Positions 28,760 to 38,567 of a stretch of 64,000 bases of DNA are shown here, piece after piece (within the stretch, counting starts at the first letter, position 1; each line of letters begins with the position of its first letter). Source of the stretch: Microvirga vignae (GTDB lineage Bacteria > Pseudomonadota > Alphaproteobacteria > Rhizobiales > Beijerinckiaceae); assembly GCF_001017175.1 (NCBI RefSeq), contig NZ_LCYG01000016.1, forward strand, positions 1 to 64,000, written 5' to 3'. Under the pieces are notes generated by a model, which ran no database searches, had not been told where the DNA came from, and saw nothing but the letters and a program-made list of their open reading frames with translations. Position numbers and translations under genes: made by a program.

Positions 28760-28791
28760 AAAAAGAAAAGCGGAGCAGTTGCCTGCTCCGC
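28760..28791 (-). terminator. Rho-independent terminator of secB
   Basis: A perfect 9-bp stem GCGGAGCAG/CTGCTCCGC with a 4-base loop is followed on the minus strand by TTTTCTTTTT. It lies about 30 bases after the secB stop. Confidence 0.9.
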
Positions 28792-28822
28792 CTGAAATAA
28801 AAGCTTAAGAAAGCCGACCGTG

Positions 28823-29308
28823 TTACGACAGGGTCTGGCCGCCCTGCTGCGCCTGCATCTCGGCCGCGCGCTGGCGGTAGAGAGCGACGAAATCGATCGG
28901 GTCGATATAGAGGGGCGGGAAGCCGCCGTTGCGCACCGCATCGGCCACGATCTGGCGGGCGAAGGGGAAGAGCAGGCGCGGGCACTCGATCATCACCACC
29001 GGATGCAGCTGCTCCTGGGGGATGTTCTGCACGCGGAACACGCCGGAATAGGTGAGCTCGAAGGCGAACAACACGTCATTGCCAGCTTTGGCATTGCCTT
29101 CGAGGGTGAGATCCACCTCGAAATCGGCCTCCGCCAGCTGCTTGGCGTTCACGTTGACCTGCAGGTTGATCTGCGGGCCTTCCGACTGCTGCTGCAGGGA
29201 ACGGGGGGCATTGGGATTCTCGAACGAGAAATCCTTGCAGTATTGCGCAAGGGCGTTCAGCGCGGGCATGCCGCCGGGCGCTCCGTTGTTTGCCGGGTTG
29301 TCGGCCAT
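28823..29308 (-). CDS. secB: Protein-export chaperone SecB
   Basis: This tetrameric chaperone of 161 residues keeps preproteins unfolded and delivers them to SecA. Family strings include [47 protein letters not shown] and [17 protein letters not shown]. The start MADNPANNG (ATG at 29308) is chosen since GGAG lies at proper spacing before it; upstream in-frame starts at 29317 and 29374 are less likely. It is divergent from tim44. Confidence 0.96.
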   Translation of the reverse strand: MADNPANNGAPGGMPALNALAQYCKDFSFENPNAPRSLQQQSEGPQINLQVNVNAKQLAEADFEVDLTLEGNAKAGNDVLFAFELTYSGVFRVQNIPQEQLHPVVMIECPRLLFPFARQIVADAVRNGGFPPLYIDPIDFVALYRQRAAEMQAQQGGQTLS

Positions 29309-29573
29309 GGGTTTCATGCTCCGAAGAGAGGTAAATCGGTCGACCCGGACGTGGCGCTTCGTACCTGAAGGCACCTGATCGGCAACGGGCCATGGATCTC
29401 CGCGCTATCATGTTTCCGGCTCAAGAGGCAAGATTTGCGAGCCTCCTTCGCTTGTCGCGGGGAAAGGTGGATGTTACGACCGGAACACCCCATATGCAAA
29501 GGATCACACCTTCTCCCTTTGGGGCAACGTCCGGCGCCAAGCCGGGTTTGGGCAGGCTGACAACGGATCGACG

Positions 29574-30296
29574 ATGCAGGATTCCTTCGACATCACGACC
29601 CTCATTTTCATCGTTCTCGCTATCTTCGTGATCTGGCGCCTTCGCTCGGTGCTGGGGCAGAAGACCGGCAGCGAACAGCCGCCCTTCGATCCGCTCTCGC
29701 GCCGCGATGCGCCCTTGCGTCCTGGCAATTCGAATCCTGAGCCCGATCACAATGTGGTGCGTCTTCCCGGTGCCAACGGCACCCGTCCTGCGGCCGAGCT
29801 TCAGACCGCCGAACGCTGGAAGGGTTTTGCAGAGCCCGGCACACCCATGGCCGGGGCTCTCGACAGCATCGCCCGCGCCGAATCGAGTTTCGACGCTGCC
29901 GGCTTCCTGGAAGGGGCCAAGGCGGCTTATGAGATGATCGTCACGGCCTTTGCGGTGGGCGACCGTAAGATCCTGAAGGACCTTCTCTCCCGCGAAGTCT
30001 ACGAGGGCTTCGAGCGCGCCATCACGGAGCGTGAACAGCGCGGCGAGCGGGTCGAGACCACCTTCGTCTCCATCGACAAAGCCGAGATGGCTGGTGCCGA
30101 GGTGCACAACAAGACCGCGCAGATCGTGGTGCGCTTCGTCTCGCAGCTGATCACCGTGACCCGCGATGCAGCGGGCGTGGTGGTCGACGGCAGTCCGGAT
30201 CAGGTGGCCGAGGTCACCGATGTGTGGACCTTCGCCCGCACACTCGGCAGCCGCGATCCCAACTGGCAGCTCGTCGCGACCGAAGCGGGGCAATGA
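29574..30296 (+). CDS. Tim44-domain inner-membrane protein
   Basis: This 240-residue protein has one N-terminal membrane helix (about residues 7-21, TLIFIVLAIFVIWRL), a proline-rich linker and a C-terminal Tim44-like domain (about 95-240, with DRKILKDLLSREVYEGFERAI). The domain is that of mitochondrial Tim44, and bacterial versions have been proposed to take part in membrane protein handling. The gene overlaps the following mltA (ATGA) and so starts the operon tim44-mltA-smr-xre, which is conserved next to secB in Rhizobiales. Confidence 0.9.
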   Translation: MQDSFDITTLIFIVLAIFVIWRLRSVLGQKTGSEQPPFDPLSRRDAPLRPGNSNPEPDHNVVRLPGANGTRPAAELQTAERWKGFAEPGTPMAGALDSIARAESSFDAAGFLEGAKAAYEMIVTAFAVGDRKILKDLLSREVYEGFERAITEREQRGERVETTFVSIDKAEMAGAEVHNKTAQIVVRFVSQLITVTRDAAGVVVDGSPDQVAEVTDVWTFARTLGSRDPNWQLVATEAGQ

Positions 30297-31465
30297 GGCA
30301 TGCCGGGCGAGCCCTCCTCGCATGTCTCTTCGCCTGGATTGTGACCATGCCGGAGACGGAGGCAGCATCACGTCTGGCGGCTCAGGCGCGCCTTGAGGCT
30401 TTGTCCTTCAAGGATCTCGATGCTTGGGCGAATGACGACCACGCCGCCGCCTTCAAGGCCTTCCTGCGTTCCTGCCGGGCTCTTGATGCGAGCGCTGCCG
30501 AATTGCGGCCGGCCCAGGCGCCCGAGCGTCATCTCGTCGCCGTATGCCGCGAAGCCTTGAAGAACGAAAATCTCTCCCGCCCGGAGGCGCGCCGGTTCTT
30601 CGAGACGCATTTCCAGCCCTTCGCTGTCATCCCCCATTCCGGCAACGGCTTTCTGACCGGCTATTACGAACCCGAGTTTCAAGGTTCGCGCACGCCCGAT
30701 TCCCGCTTCAAGGTGCCATTGCTCGTACGACCCGACGATCTCGTCACCATCGCGCCGGGCGAGACTCTGCCCGGCATCGACAAGGGGCTGCAGGCTGCCC
30801 GGCGCACCGCAAAGGGCTACGAGCCCTATCCCGATCGCGCCGCCATCGAGGATGGCGCGCTCGGATCGCTCGCGAAACCCGTCGTGTATCTTCGCGAGCC
30901 TGCCGAGGCCTTCATCATCCATGTGCAGGGTTCGTCCCGCATCCGCCTTACCGACGGCTGGGTGATGCGCGTCGCCTATGCGGGCCGCAACGGACGCCCC
31001 TACACCTCCATCGGACGTGTGCTGGTGCAGCGGGGCGAGATGGACCTCGAAACCATGACTCTGGAAAAGCTCATGGGCTGGTTGATGAGCAACCCCGGTC
31101 CGGCCAAGGAGCTGATGCGGCAGAACCAATCCTACATCTTCTTCCGCGAGGCCGATGAGCTTGCGCCAGAGGACGGACCCATCGGCGGCGCGGGCTTTCC
31201 GCTGGTTCCGGGCCGGAGTCTCGCCGTCGACCGCTCCCTCTGGGCCTATGGCCTGCCCTTCTGGCTCGAGGGCGAGTTACCCTTCACTCTCGAGAGATCC
31301 GAGCCTCTGCGTCGCCTCATGATCGCTCAGGATACGGGCTCGGCCATCGTTGGTCCCGCGCGAGGCGATTTCTTCTTCGGCAGCGGCGAGGAAGCAGGCA
31401 CGCGCGCCGGTCTGTTGCGTCATACCACGCGCTTTGTGGTGCTCAGGCCCAAAGCTCAGCCATGA
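30293..31465 (+). CDS. mltA: Membrane-bound lytic murein transglycosylase A
   Basis: This 390-residue transglycosylase cleaves peptidoglycan glycan strands to 1,6-anhydro ends. Residues 1-25 form a signal peptide (ALLACLFAWIVTM) without an obvious lipobox. MltA signatures are GFLTGYYEPEFQGSR, then VYLREPAEAFIIHVQGSSRI, and a C-terminal 3D domain with IAQDTGSAIVGPARGDFFFG, whose Asp residues include the catalytic one. ATG at 30293 overlaps the tim44 stop; an in-frame start further upstream would run through the tim44 coding region without a signal peptide. Confidence 0.94.
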   Translation: MRHAGRALLACLFAWIVTMPETEAASRLAAQARLEALSFKDLDAWANDDHAAAFKAFLRSCRALDASAAELRPAQAPERHLVAVCREALKNENLSRPEARRFFETHFQPFAVIPHSGNGFLTGYYEPEFQGSRTPDSRFKVPLLVRPDDLVTIAPGETLPGIDKGLQAARRTAKGYEPYPDRAAIEDGALGSLAKPVVYLREPAEAFIIHVQGSSRIRLTDGWVMRVAYAGRNGRPYTSIGRVLVQRGEMDLETMTLEKLMGWLMSNPGPAKELMRQNQSYIFFREADELAPEDGPIGGAGFPLVPGRSLAVDRSLWAYGLPFWLEGELPFTLERSEPLRRLMIAQDTGSAIVGPARGDFFFGSGEEAGTRAGLLRHTTRFVVLRPKAQP

Positions 31466-32034
31466 CCAAGCGTCGCCGGACACGGCAGCTCAGTCCCGAG
31501 GAGCGGCGGCTCTGGTCGCACGTGGCCCGCAACGTGCGACCCATGAAGGGCAAGGTGCTGCCGCCGGAGCCGGAGCACGAGCCTGAGACCGGGACCGCGA
31601 CGGCCCCTGCTCCACAGGTTCTTGCCACCGCTCCGGCACCCCTGCCCCCACCCCCCAAAAAGCCTTCGCTTCCGCCGCTCGCTCCCGTGGAGCGCAAGAC
31701 TCTCCAGGCCCTGCGCCGGGGCCGGAAGGACGTGGACAGCGTCATCGACCTTCACGGCATGCGCCAGGAAGAGGCACATTTCGCGCTGATCGGCTTCCTG
31801 CACCGGGCGCAGAATACCGGGCACAGTCTCGTCCTCGTCATCACCGGCAAGGGCGGTTCGGCTGTCAACAACGGTCTCTTCGACGAGCGCGGCGTCTTGC
31901 GCCGCATGGTGCCGCATTGGCTGCGCCTGCCCGATCTTAGATCTCTTGTGATCGGCTTCGAGGAGGCCTCTCCCCAACATGGCGGTTCCGGTGCACTCTA
32001 TGTCAGGCTCCGCCGGGGGCGGGGCGCGGGATAA
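31462..32034 (+). CDS. Smr-domain protein
   Basis: This 190-residue protein has an N-terminal basic and proline-rich region (residues 1-90) and a C-terminal Smr domain (about 95-190). The typical start VIDLHGMRQEEAHFAL is followed by LVITGKGGS and GGSGALYVRLRR. Smr domains nick DNA or cleave RNA; in E. coli the stand-alone SmrB cuts mRNA at collided ribosomes. The exact role here is unknown. The ATG overlaps the mltA stop and the xre gene begins six bases after its end. Confidence 0.9.
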   Translation: MTKRRRTRQLSPEERRLWSHVARNVRPMKGKVLPPEPEHEPETGTATAPAPQVLATAPAPLPPPPKKPSLPPLAPVERKTLQALRRGRKDVDSVIDLHGMRQEEAHFALIGFLHRAQNTGHSLVLVITGKGGSAVNNGLFDERGVLRRMVPHWLRLPDLRSLVIGFEEASPQHGGSGALYVRLRRGRGAG

Positions 32035-32040
32035 CCACCT

Positions 32041-32448
32041 ATGACTCCCTTTGGCGAACGGGTGCGGCAGCTGCGCCGCGAACGCGGATTGATGTTGAAG
32101 GACATGGCCGCCCATCTGGGCGTGTCGAGTGCCTACCTTTCGGCCCTTGAGCGCGGCGAGCGCGGCAAGCCCACTTGGGCGCTCATCCAGGGCGTGCTGC
32201 AATATTTCCACATCATCTGGGACGAGGCCGACGAGTTGACGCGGCTCGCCGATCTCTCCGACCCACGCGTGAAGATCGACACCGCCGGCGCCGATCCGAA
32301 AGCGACGCTTCTCGCCAATCGCCTCGCCCGCGAGATCCGAAATCTGTCCGAGGGCGAGCTCGAGGATATGCTCGCCATTCTGGACCACGCTCTGGGCCGC
32401 GAGCGCCGCGCTCCGCTGCCGATCCAGGCCGTTCGGGATGCTGTCTGA
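32041..32448 (+). CDS. XRE-family transcriptional regulator
   Basis: This 135-residue protein has an N-terminal helix-turn-helix (residues 5-65: RVRQLRRERGLMLKDMAAHL, then GVSSAYLSALERGERGKP) and a helical C-terminal part. It is the last gene of the tim44-mltA-smr cluster. Its targets are not evident; the stable linkage suggests control of its own operon or of envelope functions, but this is only inferred. It is complete, unlike the XRE gene at 45.8 kb. Confidence 0.88.
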   Translation: MTPFGERVRQLRRERGLMLKDMAAHLGVSSAYLSALERGERGKPTWALIQGVLQYFHIIWDEADELTRLADLSDPRVKIDTAGADPKATLLANRLAREIRNLSEGELEDMLAILDHALGRERRAPLPIQAVRDAV

Positions 32449-32457
32449 AAAAAGCTT

Positions 32458-32594
32458 AGCGCATCGTGCGGACCCGAGGGGCCACGTCAGTGAAAAGTGG
32501 ATCCGGTTTTCCGCAAGAACGATGCGCTGACTGAGGAAGAGAGCATCGGATCGATCCCAAAAGTGCAAATCCACTTTTCTCGTCCGATGCTCTG
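32458..32594. repeat. Intergenic palindromic repeat, family A copy 4
   Basis: Both modules are present: AGCGCATCGTGCGGAC to CAAGAACGATGCGCT, and GAGCATCGGATCGATCCC to CTCGTCCGATGCTCT. The first has a short insertion. It lies between xre and the PfkB kinase gene. Confidence 0.75.
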
Positions 32595-32658
32595 GTCTTG
32601 ACCGCTCGGGCCGAGGATGCCAAAGCGCGCTTCATCCCTTCCAACATCGTGGTTTTTC

Positions 32659-33660
32659 ATGTCCCAGACCCGCATCGACGTGCTCACGCTCGGCAACGCC
32701 ATCGTTGACGTGCTCGCCCATACCGACGAGGCTTTCCTGCTCCAGAAGAAGGTGCACAAGGGCTCCATGCAGCTCATCGACGAGGCACGTGCCGAGGAGC
32801 TCTACCGGGACATGGGCCCTGCGGTGATCGTGTCGGGCGGCTCGGGCGCCAATACGGCAGCAGGCGTGGCAGCCCTGGGCGTGAAGGCGGGCTTCATCGG
32901 CAAGGTGAAGAACGACGAGACCGGCAAGCTCTTTGCGCATGATCTGAAGGCCATCGACGTGCATTACGATGTGGCTTTTGCCGAGGACGGTCCCGCCACT
33001 GCGCGCAGCTTCATTCTGGTGACGCCGGATGGTGAGCGCACCATGAATACCTATCTCGGCGCCTGCCAGAACCTCACGCCCGACGACGTGAAGCCTGAGA
33101 CGGTGCGCGCCGCGAGCATCGTCTACCTCGAAGGTTATCTCTGGGATCCGCCGGCCGCGAAGGAAGCGTTCCGCAAGGCCGTGAAGATCGCTCACGAAGC
33201 GGGTAACAGGGTCGCGCTCACCCTGTCCGACGCCTTCTGCGTCGACCGCTATCGCGACGAGTTCCTCGGCCTCATGCGTGACGGCAGCCTCGATATTCTC
33301 TTCGCCAATATCCACGAGTTGCAGAGCCTTTACGTCACATCCTCGGCGGAGAGCGCGCTGGCCGCTCTTCGCGAGGAGAACCTGCTCGGCGTGATCACCC
33401 GTTCGGCGGAAGGCGCGCTGGTGGTGAGCCGTGACGAGACGCTCAGCATTCCGGCTTTCCCCGTGGAGCGCGTGGTCGATACCACCGGCGCGGGCGACCT
33501 CTTCGCCTCGGGCTTTCTCGCCGGTCTCGTGCAGAACCTGGAGCTTGCCGATTGCGCCCGCCTCGGCGGCCTGGCGGCTGCAGAAATCATCAGCCATCTC
33601 GGCGCTCGCCCGCAGGTGAATCTGCGCGAACTCGCGCAGCAGGAAGGATTGCTCGCCTGA
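32659..33660 (+). CDS. PfkB-family sugar/adenosine kinase
   Basis: This 333-residue ribokinase-fold kinase has the N-terminal GNAIVDVLAHTDE and VSGGSGANTAAGVAALG, the GGxGxN-type substrate motif. The C-terminal catalytic motif is DTTGAGDLFASGFLAGL, with the Asp base. Alphaproteobacterial members with this pattern are usually annotated as adenosine kinase, but the substrate cannot be proved from sequence. ATG at 32659 (MSQTRID) is chosen; an in-frame start 14 codons upstream lacks a ribosome-binding site. It stands alone, converging with the chaC-like gene. Confidence 0.9.
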   Translation: MSQTRIDVLTLGNAIVDVLAHTDEAFLLQKKVHKGSMQLIDEARAEELYRDMGPAVIVSGGSGANTAAGVAALGVKAGFIGKVKNDETGKLFAHDLKAIDVHYDVAFAEDGPATARSFILVTPDGERTMNTYLGACQNLTPDDVKPETVRAASIVYLEGYLWDPPAAKEAFRKAVKIAHEAGNRVALTLSDAFCVDRYRDEFLGLMRDGSLDILFANIHELQSLYVTSSAESALAALREENLLGVITRSAEGALVVSRDETLSIPAFPVERVVDTTGAGDLFASGFLAGLVQNLELADCARLGGLAAAEIISHLGARPQVNLRELAQQEGLLA

Positions 33661-33669
33661 ACGTCAGGT

Positions 33670-34365
33670 TCAGCTTGTCTTCAATTCGACGATCCTGGCG
33701 GCGACCAGCTTCTGGAGCCGCCAGAGATTGCGGTCATGAATGCCGTTCTCTGCCAGATGCATGACCGTGTTGTGGAGATATTCGGCGCCTGATCCCCAGT
33801 GTCCGCAAGCCTTCGCCAGCACGTCGGCCACATCCTCGGGTGCAAGCCGTCCCACATAAGCGGGCGCCTGCCGGTTCATGACGAAGGCGATGGCTGTCAC
33901 CGGCCCCTCCTCGGTCGCGACCCGGATCCAGCGCGGCATGCTGTTGGCCGGCTTTACGGTGAACTCGCGGCGGAACAGCTTGCCTAATTGCTCCTGAAGG
34001 GAGTGCCCGGGAAGCCGATAGAGCATTCCCCGGCACTGCCCGCCCCGATCCATCGCCATCATGAGTCCCGGCTGCTCCCGCGTGGCGCGCCAGCGCGTGA
34101 TCCGAAAGCAGAAGGAGCGGTGCCATCCATGCGCCGTGCCCCGGCGGGCGTCAACATGCTCGACCGCCGGTTTCCAGATCAGCGATCCATAGGCGAAGAG
34201 CCAGGCATCCTGCCCCGGCGGATGCAATGCGAGCATCCTGGCCACGATGGCATCGTAGTCTTCGGACGTGTGATAGACGAGCCCCGGTTCCGGTCCGGTA
34301 TCCTCAAGACTGCGATGAACGAGCGCGACCAGGTCGGGCGTGAGCGCCATCTGCCGGGCTCCCAT
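33670..34365 (-). CDS. ChaC-like gamma-glutamylcyclotransferase
   Basis: This 231-residue ChaC/GGCT-fold enzyme is predicted to cleave glutathione to 5-oxoproline and Cys-Gly. The substrate loop is WLFAYGSLIWKPAVE, the YGSL hallmark. Further conserved parts are TAHGWHRSFCFRI, RGGQCRGMLYRL and the catalytic Glu region near REFTVKPANSMPRWI. Nine bases separate its stop from the PfkB gene stop (convergent). An ATG 5 codons in (MALTPDL) is an alternative start. Confidence 0.9.
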   Translation of the reverse strand: MGARQMALTPDLVALVHRSLEDTGPEPGLVYHTSEDYDAIVARMLALHPPGQDAWLFAYGSLIWKPAVEHVDARRGTAHGWHRSFCFRITRWRATREQPGLMMAMDRGGQCRGMLYRLPGHSLQEQLGKLFRREFTVKPANSMPRWIRVATEEGPVTAIAFVMNRQAPAYVGRLAPEDVADVLAKACGHWGSGAEYLHNTVMHLAENGIHDRNLWRLQKLVAARIVELKTS

Positions 34366-34447
34366 GGGATCACCTCTTGCTCAGATTGCCACCGGCAAAG
34401 AGTAGCTGAAGCCGCGAACCTCGTCCAAACGCGTCACCGGCAAGCCG

Positions 34448-34969
34448 TCAATCACCACCCGTCCGCCCGAACCACAGCCCGAACAGGGCCGCTAGCGCGA
34501 CAAGCATCAGAAAGCCGTTGAACATCACGAGCAGGTAGGGCGGAAGGCGCTGCACGTCCGGCTGTGGGGGCTGCGCGCCGGTGAACACCTGACGCCATAC
34601 GGCGGCTGCGAAGCAGAAGGCGCTAAAGAACACCAGCACGGAGCCGGTGGAAAGGATCAACCATTCCGGCACCACGCCTTCCAGGAGCTTCTTCGCCCCG
34701 ATGCCCGAGGCGAGCGACGCCAGACCCGTTCGCACCCAGGCGGCATAGGTGCGCTCGGCGGCAAAGACGGTGCGGTTGGCCGCCAGTTCCGTGCGCCGAT
34801 CGGCGCTGTCTTTCATCTGTACGCTGGCAACGGCCGTCGTTTTGGCCGCGACTTGCGTCTGCTCGGCGGCTTCCTGTGTGTTTTCAGCCGCTTCCTGGGT
34901 CTGCGCCGCAGCTTCCTTCGCGTGCTCGGCGCTGCGCTTGAGCTTTTCCTCGACCGGTGGCGTGGCCAT
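34448..34969 (-). CDS. DUF202 membrane protein with N-terminal heptad repeats
   Basis: This 173-residue protein starts with an alanine- and glutamine-rich helical region. Residues about 14-47 repeat a seven-residue unit of the type EAAxxTQ three to four times, suggesting a coiled coil. It then has a DUF202/YidH domain: AAERTYAAWVRTGLASLASG followed by three membrane helices (about 98-113, 119-136 and 152-170). Function is unknown. It stands between the chaC-like gene and coaA on the same strand. Confidence 0.85.
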   Translation of the reverse strand: MATPPVEEKLKRSAEHAKEAAAQTQEAAENTQEAAEQTQVAAKTTAVASVQMKDSADRRTELAANRTVFAAERTYAAWVRTGLASLASGIGAKKLLEGVVPEWLILSTGSVLVFFSAFCFAAAVWRQVFTGAQPPQPDVQRLPPYLLVMFNGFLMLVALAALFGLWFGRTGGD

Positions 34970-35024
34970 GCGTTGTTCCTCTTAACAGGGGCACAACGCT
35001 CAAGATTGCGAAAAAGGTCAGTTC

Positions 35025-35999
35025 TTACAGACGCCGCAAAGCCACGGTTTCGATCCGGTGGCTCGCTCCCTTTGTCAGAATCAGGCTCGCACGCTGTCGG
35101 GTGGGCACGATGTTTTCGCGCAGGTTCAACAGGTTGATCCGGTTCCACAGGCCGTCGGCGATGGCGATGGCTTCCTCTTCCGGGATCTCGGCATAGCGGC
35201 GGAAATAGGAGAGCGGATCGCGGAAGGCCGTGTGGCGAAGCCGCAGGAACCGGCTCACGTACCAGCGGTGCAGATCCTCCTCCTCCGCGTCGATATAGAC
35301 GGAGAAATCGAAGAAGTCGGACACGAAGGGGATGGCCGTGCCGTCTTTCGGTAGACGCGCGGGCTGGAGAACGTTGAGGCCCTCGACGATGAGAATGTCG
35401 GGCCGGTCGACTGTCGTTTCCTCGCCGGGCACCACATCATAGACCAAGTGCGAGTAAAGCGGCGCCTTCACGTTGCGCTTGCCCGCCTTGATGTCGGCCA
35501 GGAAGTGCAGGAGCTTGCCGGTGTCGTAGCTCTCCGGAAAGCCCTTGCGCTCCATCAGGCCAAGCCGCGTCAGCTCGGCATTGGGCAGAAGGAAGCCGTC
35601 CGTGGTGACGAGATCCACTTTCGGCGTGTTGGGCCAGCGGGCGAGAAGAGCCTTGAGCACGCGGGCCGTGGTGGATTTGCCGACCGCCACCGAGCCCGCA
35701 ACGCCGATGATATAGGGCACCTTCGCCTCCTGCTCGGCGAGCAGGAACCGCTGGGTCGCCTTGAACAGCCCTTGGGTCGCCGCGACGTAGAGCGAGAGCA
35801 ATCGCGAGAGCGGCAGGTAGATTGCCGCCACCTCATCGAGCGAAATGGGATCGTTGAGGGATTGCAGCCGCATCACCTCGTCGGCAGTGAGCGTCATGGG
35901 CGCATCGGCGCGAAGTTTTGCCCATTCATCCCGCGAAAAGGTGCGGTAGGGCGAGAGGTCGTCATCCGCCTCGTTGGAAACGACGTTGGGCTGGTCCAT
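35025..35999 (-). CDS. coaA: Pantothenate kinase, type I
   Basis: This enzyme of about 324 residues phosphorylates pantothenate, the first and regulated step of CoA synthesis. The P-loop GSVAVGKS is at residues 102-109, and [23 protein letters not shown] and [15 protein letters not shown] follow. ATG at 35999 has AAGGGGG just before it; a GTG at 36023 is less likely. It follows hisE by 48 bases and closes the his gene run, an arrangement common in Rhizobiales. Confidence 0.96.
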   Translation of the reverse strand: MDQPNVVSNEADDDLSPYRTFSRDEWAKLRADAPMTLTADEVMRLQSLNDPISLDEVAAIYLPLSRLLSLYVAATQGLFKATQRFLLAEQEAKVPYIIGVAGSVAVGKSTTARVLKALLARWPNTPKVDLVTTDGFLLPNAELTRLGLMERKGFPESYDTGKLLHFLADIKAGKRNVKAPLYSHLVYDVVPGEETTVDRPDILIVEGLNVLQPARLPKDGTAIPFVSDFFDFSVYIDAEEEDLHRWYVSRFLRLRHTAFRDPLSYFRRYAEIPEEEAIAIADGLWNRINLLNLRENIVPTRQRASLILTKGASHRIETVALRRL

Positions 36000-36047
36000 G
36001 CGAGCCCCCTTGTTCGAGGTCACGGCTTTAAGGTCACGACTTGAAGG

Positions 36048-36368
36048 TCACGACTTGCGCGCGGCCTTCTCGGCGAGCCCCGATTGCGCGGTGCGGCGCT
36101 CCAATTCGGCCATGACGTCACTTAGAGGAATATTGGCGCCCTGCAACACGACCAAAAGATGATACAGCACGTCCGCCGCCTCGGCGGTCAGGTTCTGCCG
36201 GTCGCCCTGAACGGCGGCCAAAGCCGCCTCCACGGCCTCCTCGCCCAGCTTCTTGGCAGCCTTCGCAGGCCCCTCGCTCAGGAGCTTGGCCGTATAGGAC
36301 TCGGTCGCGGGTGCCGCGGCGCGCTGGGCTACGATGCGGGCGAGGTCGTCGAGGGTGAAGGAGGTCAT
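36048..36368 (-). CDS. hisE: Phosphoribosyl-ATP pyrophosphohydrolase
   Basis: This 106-residue all-helical MazG-like enzyme performs the second step of histidine synthesis. The metal site includes [14 protein letters not shown], with its EE pair, and [13 protein letters not shown]. It is separate from HisI, as in most alphaproteobacteria. It begins 14 bases after hisF. Confidence 0.95.
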   Translation of the reverse strand: MTSFTLDDLARIVAQRAAAPATESYTAKLLSEGPAKAAKKLGEEAVEAALAAVQGDRQNLTAEAADVLYHLLVVLQGANIPLSDVMAELERRTAQSGLAEKAARKS

Positions 36369-36382
36369 CGCTTGGTCCCCGA

Positions 36383-37177
36383 TCAGGCAGCGTTCTTCGC
36401 CGGCTCGTCCAGCCGCATCTTCAGGCCCGCATTCGCCATATGGTTCTTCGCCTCGCCGATCGTGTGCGTGCCGAAATGGAAGATGGAAGCCGCGAGCACG
36501 GCGCTCGCATGACCGTCCTTCACGCCATCGACAAGGTGGTCGAGATTGCCGACGCCGCCGGAGGCGATGACGGGTACCGAGACCGCATCGGCGATGGCGC
36601 GGACCAGCGCGAGATCGTAGCCACCCTTCGTGCCGTCGCGGTCCATGGAGGTGACGAGGAGTTCACCGGCGCCGAGTTCCGCCACCTGCTTGGCAAAAGC
36701 GATGGCATCGATGCCGGTGGATGTGCGCCCGCCATGCGTAAAAATTTCCCAGCGCGGGGGCTCACCCTCGCCCGAGACCTTCTTCGCATCAATGGCGACG
36801 ACGATGCATTGTGCACCGAACTTCTCCGCGGCCTCGCGCACGAAATCCGGGTTCTTCACCGCTGCGGTGTTGATCGACACCTTGTCGGCGCCGGCCAACA
36901 GGAGCTTGCGGATGTCCTCCACATTGCGCACGCCGCCGCCCACCGTGAGCGGCATGAAGCAGGCTTCGGCCGTGCGCTGCACTACATCGAGCAGGATACC
37001 GCGAGCCTCGTGGCTTGCCGTGATGTCGAGGAAGCAGAGTTCGTCGGCGCCGGCCGCATCATAGGCTTTTGCGGCTTCCACCGGATCGCCCGCATCGACG
37101 AGATCGACGAACTGCACGCCTTTCACGACGCGCCCGTCTTTCACATCCAGGCAGGGAATGAGACGCACTTTCAGCAT
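36383..37177 (-). CDS. hisF: Imidazole glycerol phosphate synthase, cyclase subunit
   Basis: This 264-residue TIM barrel forms imidazole glycerol phosphate and AICAR with ammonia from HisH. The catalytic Asp residues lie in [16 protein letters not shown] and [13 protein letters not shown]. Phosphate-binding GGGVRN and ASGGVGN are present. Its ATG overlaps the hisA TGA by one base, so translation is coupled. Confidence 0.98.
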   Translation of the reverse strand: MLKVRLIPCLDVKDGRVVKGVQFVDLVDAGDPVEAAKAYDAAGADELCFLDITASHEARGILLDVVQRTAEACFMPLTVGGGVRNVEDIRKLLLAGADKVSINTAAVKNPDFVREAAEKFGAQCIVVAIDAKKVSGEGEPPRWEIFTHGGRTSTGIDAIAFAKQVAELGAGELLVTSMDRDGTKGGYDLALVRAIADAVSVPVIASGGVGNLDHLVDGVKDGHASAVLAASIFHFGTHTIGEAKNHMANAGLKMRLDEPAKNAA

Positions 37178-37920
37178 CAGGCATTTTCCTTGCGTACGGC
37201 GCGCAGCAGCGCCAGCGCTTCAACCGGATCGATGCGCCCGTCATAGAGTGCGCGGCCCGAAATGGCGCCGTTGAGCACGGCGCAATCGGGTTGGGTCAAA
37301 CGCTCGATATCGGCCATGGAAGCAAGACCGCCCGACGCGATGACCGGGATCGAAACGGCGCGAGCCAAGCCCAGCGTCATCGGGAAGTTGAGGCCTTTCA
37401 AGATGCCGTCGCGGGCGATGTCCGTGTAGATGATCGCGGCGACGCCCGCATCCTCGAAGCGGCGTCCGAGTTCTTCGGCCGAGAGGGTCGAAGTCTGCGC
37501 CCAGCCTTCCACGGCCACAAGGCCGTCCTTCGCGTCGATGCCGACCGCGATCTTGCCCGGATGGAGGCGCGCCGCTTCCCGCACGAAGGCTGGGTCGCGC
37601 ACGGCAGCCGTGCCGATGATCACGCGGGAGACACCCTTCGCGAGCCAGCCTTCGACGGTCTTCATGTCGCGAATGCCGCCGCCGAGTTGCACGGGGATCG
37701 TCACGCGCTTGAGGATGTCCTCGACGGCGGATGCATTCATCGGCTTGCCGGCAAACGCCCCGTCGAGGTCGACCACGTGCAGCCACTCGAAACCCTGAGC
37801 TTCGAAGGTCGCGGCCTGGTCAGCGGGATCGTCGTTGAAGATCGTCGCCTGGTCCATGTCGCCCTGGATCAGGCGAACGCAGCGGCCTTCCTTCAAATCG
37901 ATTGCGGGATAAAGGATCAC
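37177..37920 (-). CDS. hisA: ProFAR isomerase HisA
   Basis: This TIM barrel of about 247 residues catalyses the fourth step of histidine synthesis. Conserved parts are [16 protein letters not shown] with the catalytic Asp, VQLGGGIRD and [13 protein letters not shown] with the second Asp. The GTG at 37920 is preferred because it overlaps the hisH stop (GTGA) and gives the usual N-terminus; a GTG at 37929 would add three residues. Confidence 0.97.
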   Translation of the reverse strand: MILYPAIDLKEGRCVRLIQGDMDQATIFNDDPADQAATFEAQGFEWLHVVDLDGAFAGKPMNASAVEDILKRVTIPVQLGGGIRDMKTVEGWLAKGVSRVIIGTAAVRDPAFVREAARLHPGKIAVGIDAKDGLVAVEGWAQTSTLSAEELGRRFEDAGVAAIIYTDIARDGILKGLNFPMTLGLARAVSIPVIASGGLASMADIERLTQPDCAVLNGAISGRALYDGRIDPVEALALLRAVRKENA

Positions 37921-38567
37921 GGGCGCCACCTCAGGAAATTGGCGATGAGCTTGAGGCCGAGCGCCTGGCTCTTTTCGGGATGAAATTGCGTGCCGACGAT
38001 GTTGTCGCGTCCGACGATGGCCGTCACGGGTCCGCCGTAATCGGTGGTGGCGACCACGTCGTTCGGATCGCCCGGCGTCAGCGCATAGGAATGCACGAAA
38101 TAGGCGTGCAGACCGTCAGGCCCAGTGGGGATGCCGTCCATCAGCGGATGGGGCTTTGCCAGGGTCAGCGTGTTCCAGCCCATATGCGGGATCTTGAGTG
38201 AGGGATCCTTCGGCTCGATCGCCTTCACGTCGCCACGGATCCAGTCAAGGCCATAGCTCGTGGTGTGCTCGAGACCGCGTGTCGCCATGAGCTGCATGCC
38301 CACGCAGATGCCAAGGAAGGGACGTCCCTCCTCGCGCACAACGCGCTGAAGCACCTCCACCATGCCGGGCACGGAATCGAGGCCGCGGCGGCAATCAGCG
38401 AAGGCGCCGACGCCCGGCAGCACGATCCGGTCGGCTTGTCCGACGAGGGTCGGGTCGGAAGAGACGGTAATGGTCTGGTCGAGGCCTGCCTCGCGGGCCG
38501 CGCGCTCAAAGGCCTTGGCGGCGGAGTGCAGGTTGCCGGACCCGTAATCGATGATGACGACGCTCAC
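37917..38567 (-). CDS. hisH: Imidazole glycerol phosphate synthase, glutaminase subunit
   Basis: This 216-residue class I glutaminase partners HisF. The nucleophile Cys lies in [12 protein letters not shown]. The His and Glu of the triad lie in [13 protein letters not shown] near the C-terminus, and the N-terminal strand is [13 protein letters not shown]. The start is GTG at 38567, overlapping the DUF2628 gene stop. Its end overlaps hisA. Confidence 0.98.
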   Translation of the reverse strand: MSVVIIDYGSGNLHSAAKAFERAAREAGLDQTITVSSDPTLVGQADRIVLPGVGAFADCRRGLDSVPGMVEVLQRVVREEGRPFLGICVGMQLMATRGLEHTTSYGLDWIRGDVKAIEPKDPSLKIPHMGWNTLTLAKPHPLMDGIPTGPDGLHAYFVHSYALTPGDPNDVVATTDYGGPVTAIVGRDNIVGTQFHPEKSQALGLKLIANFLRWRP

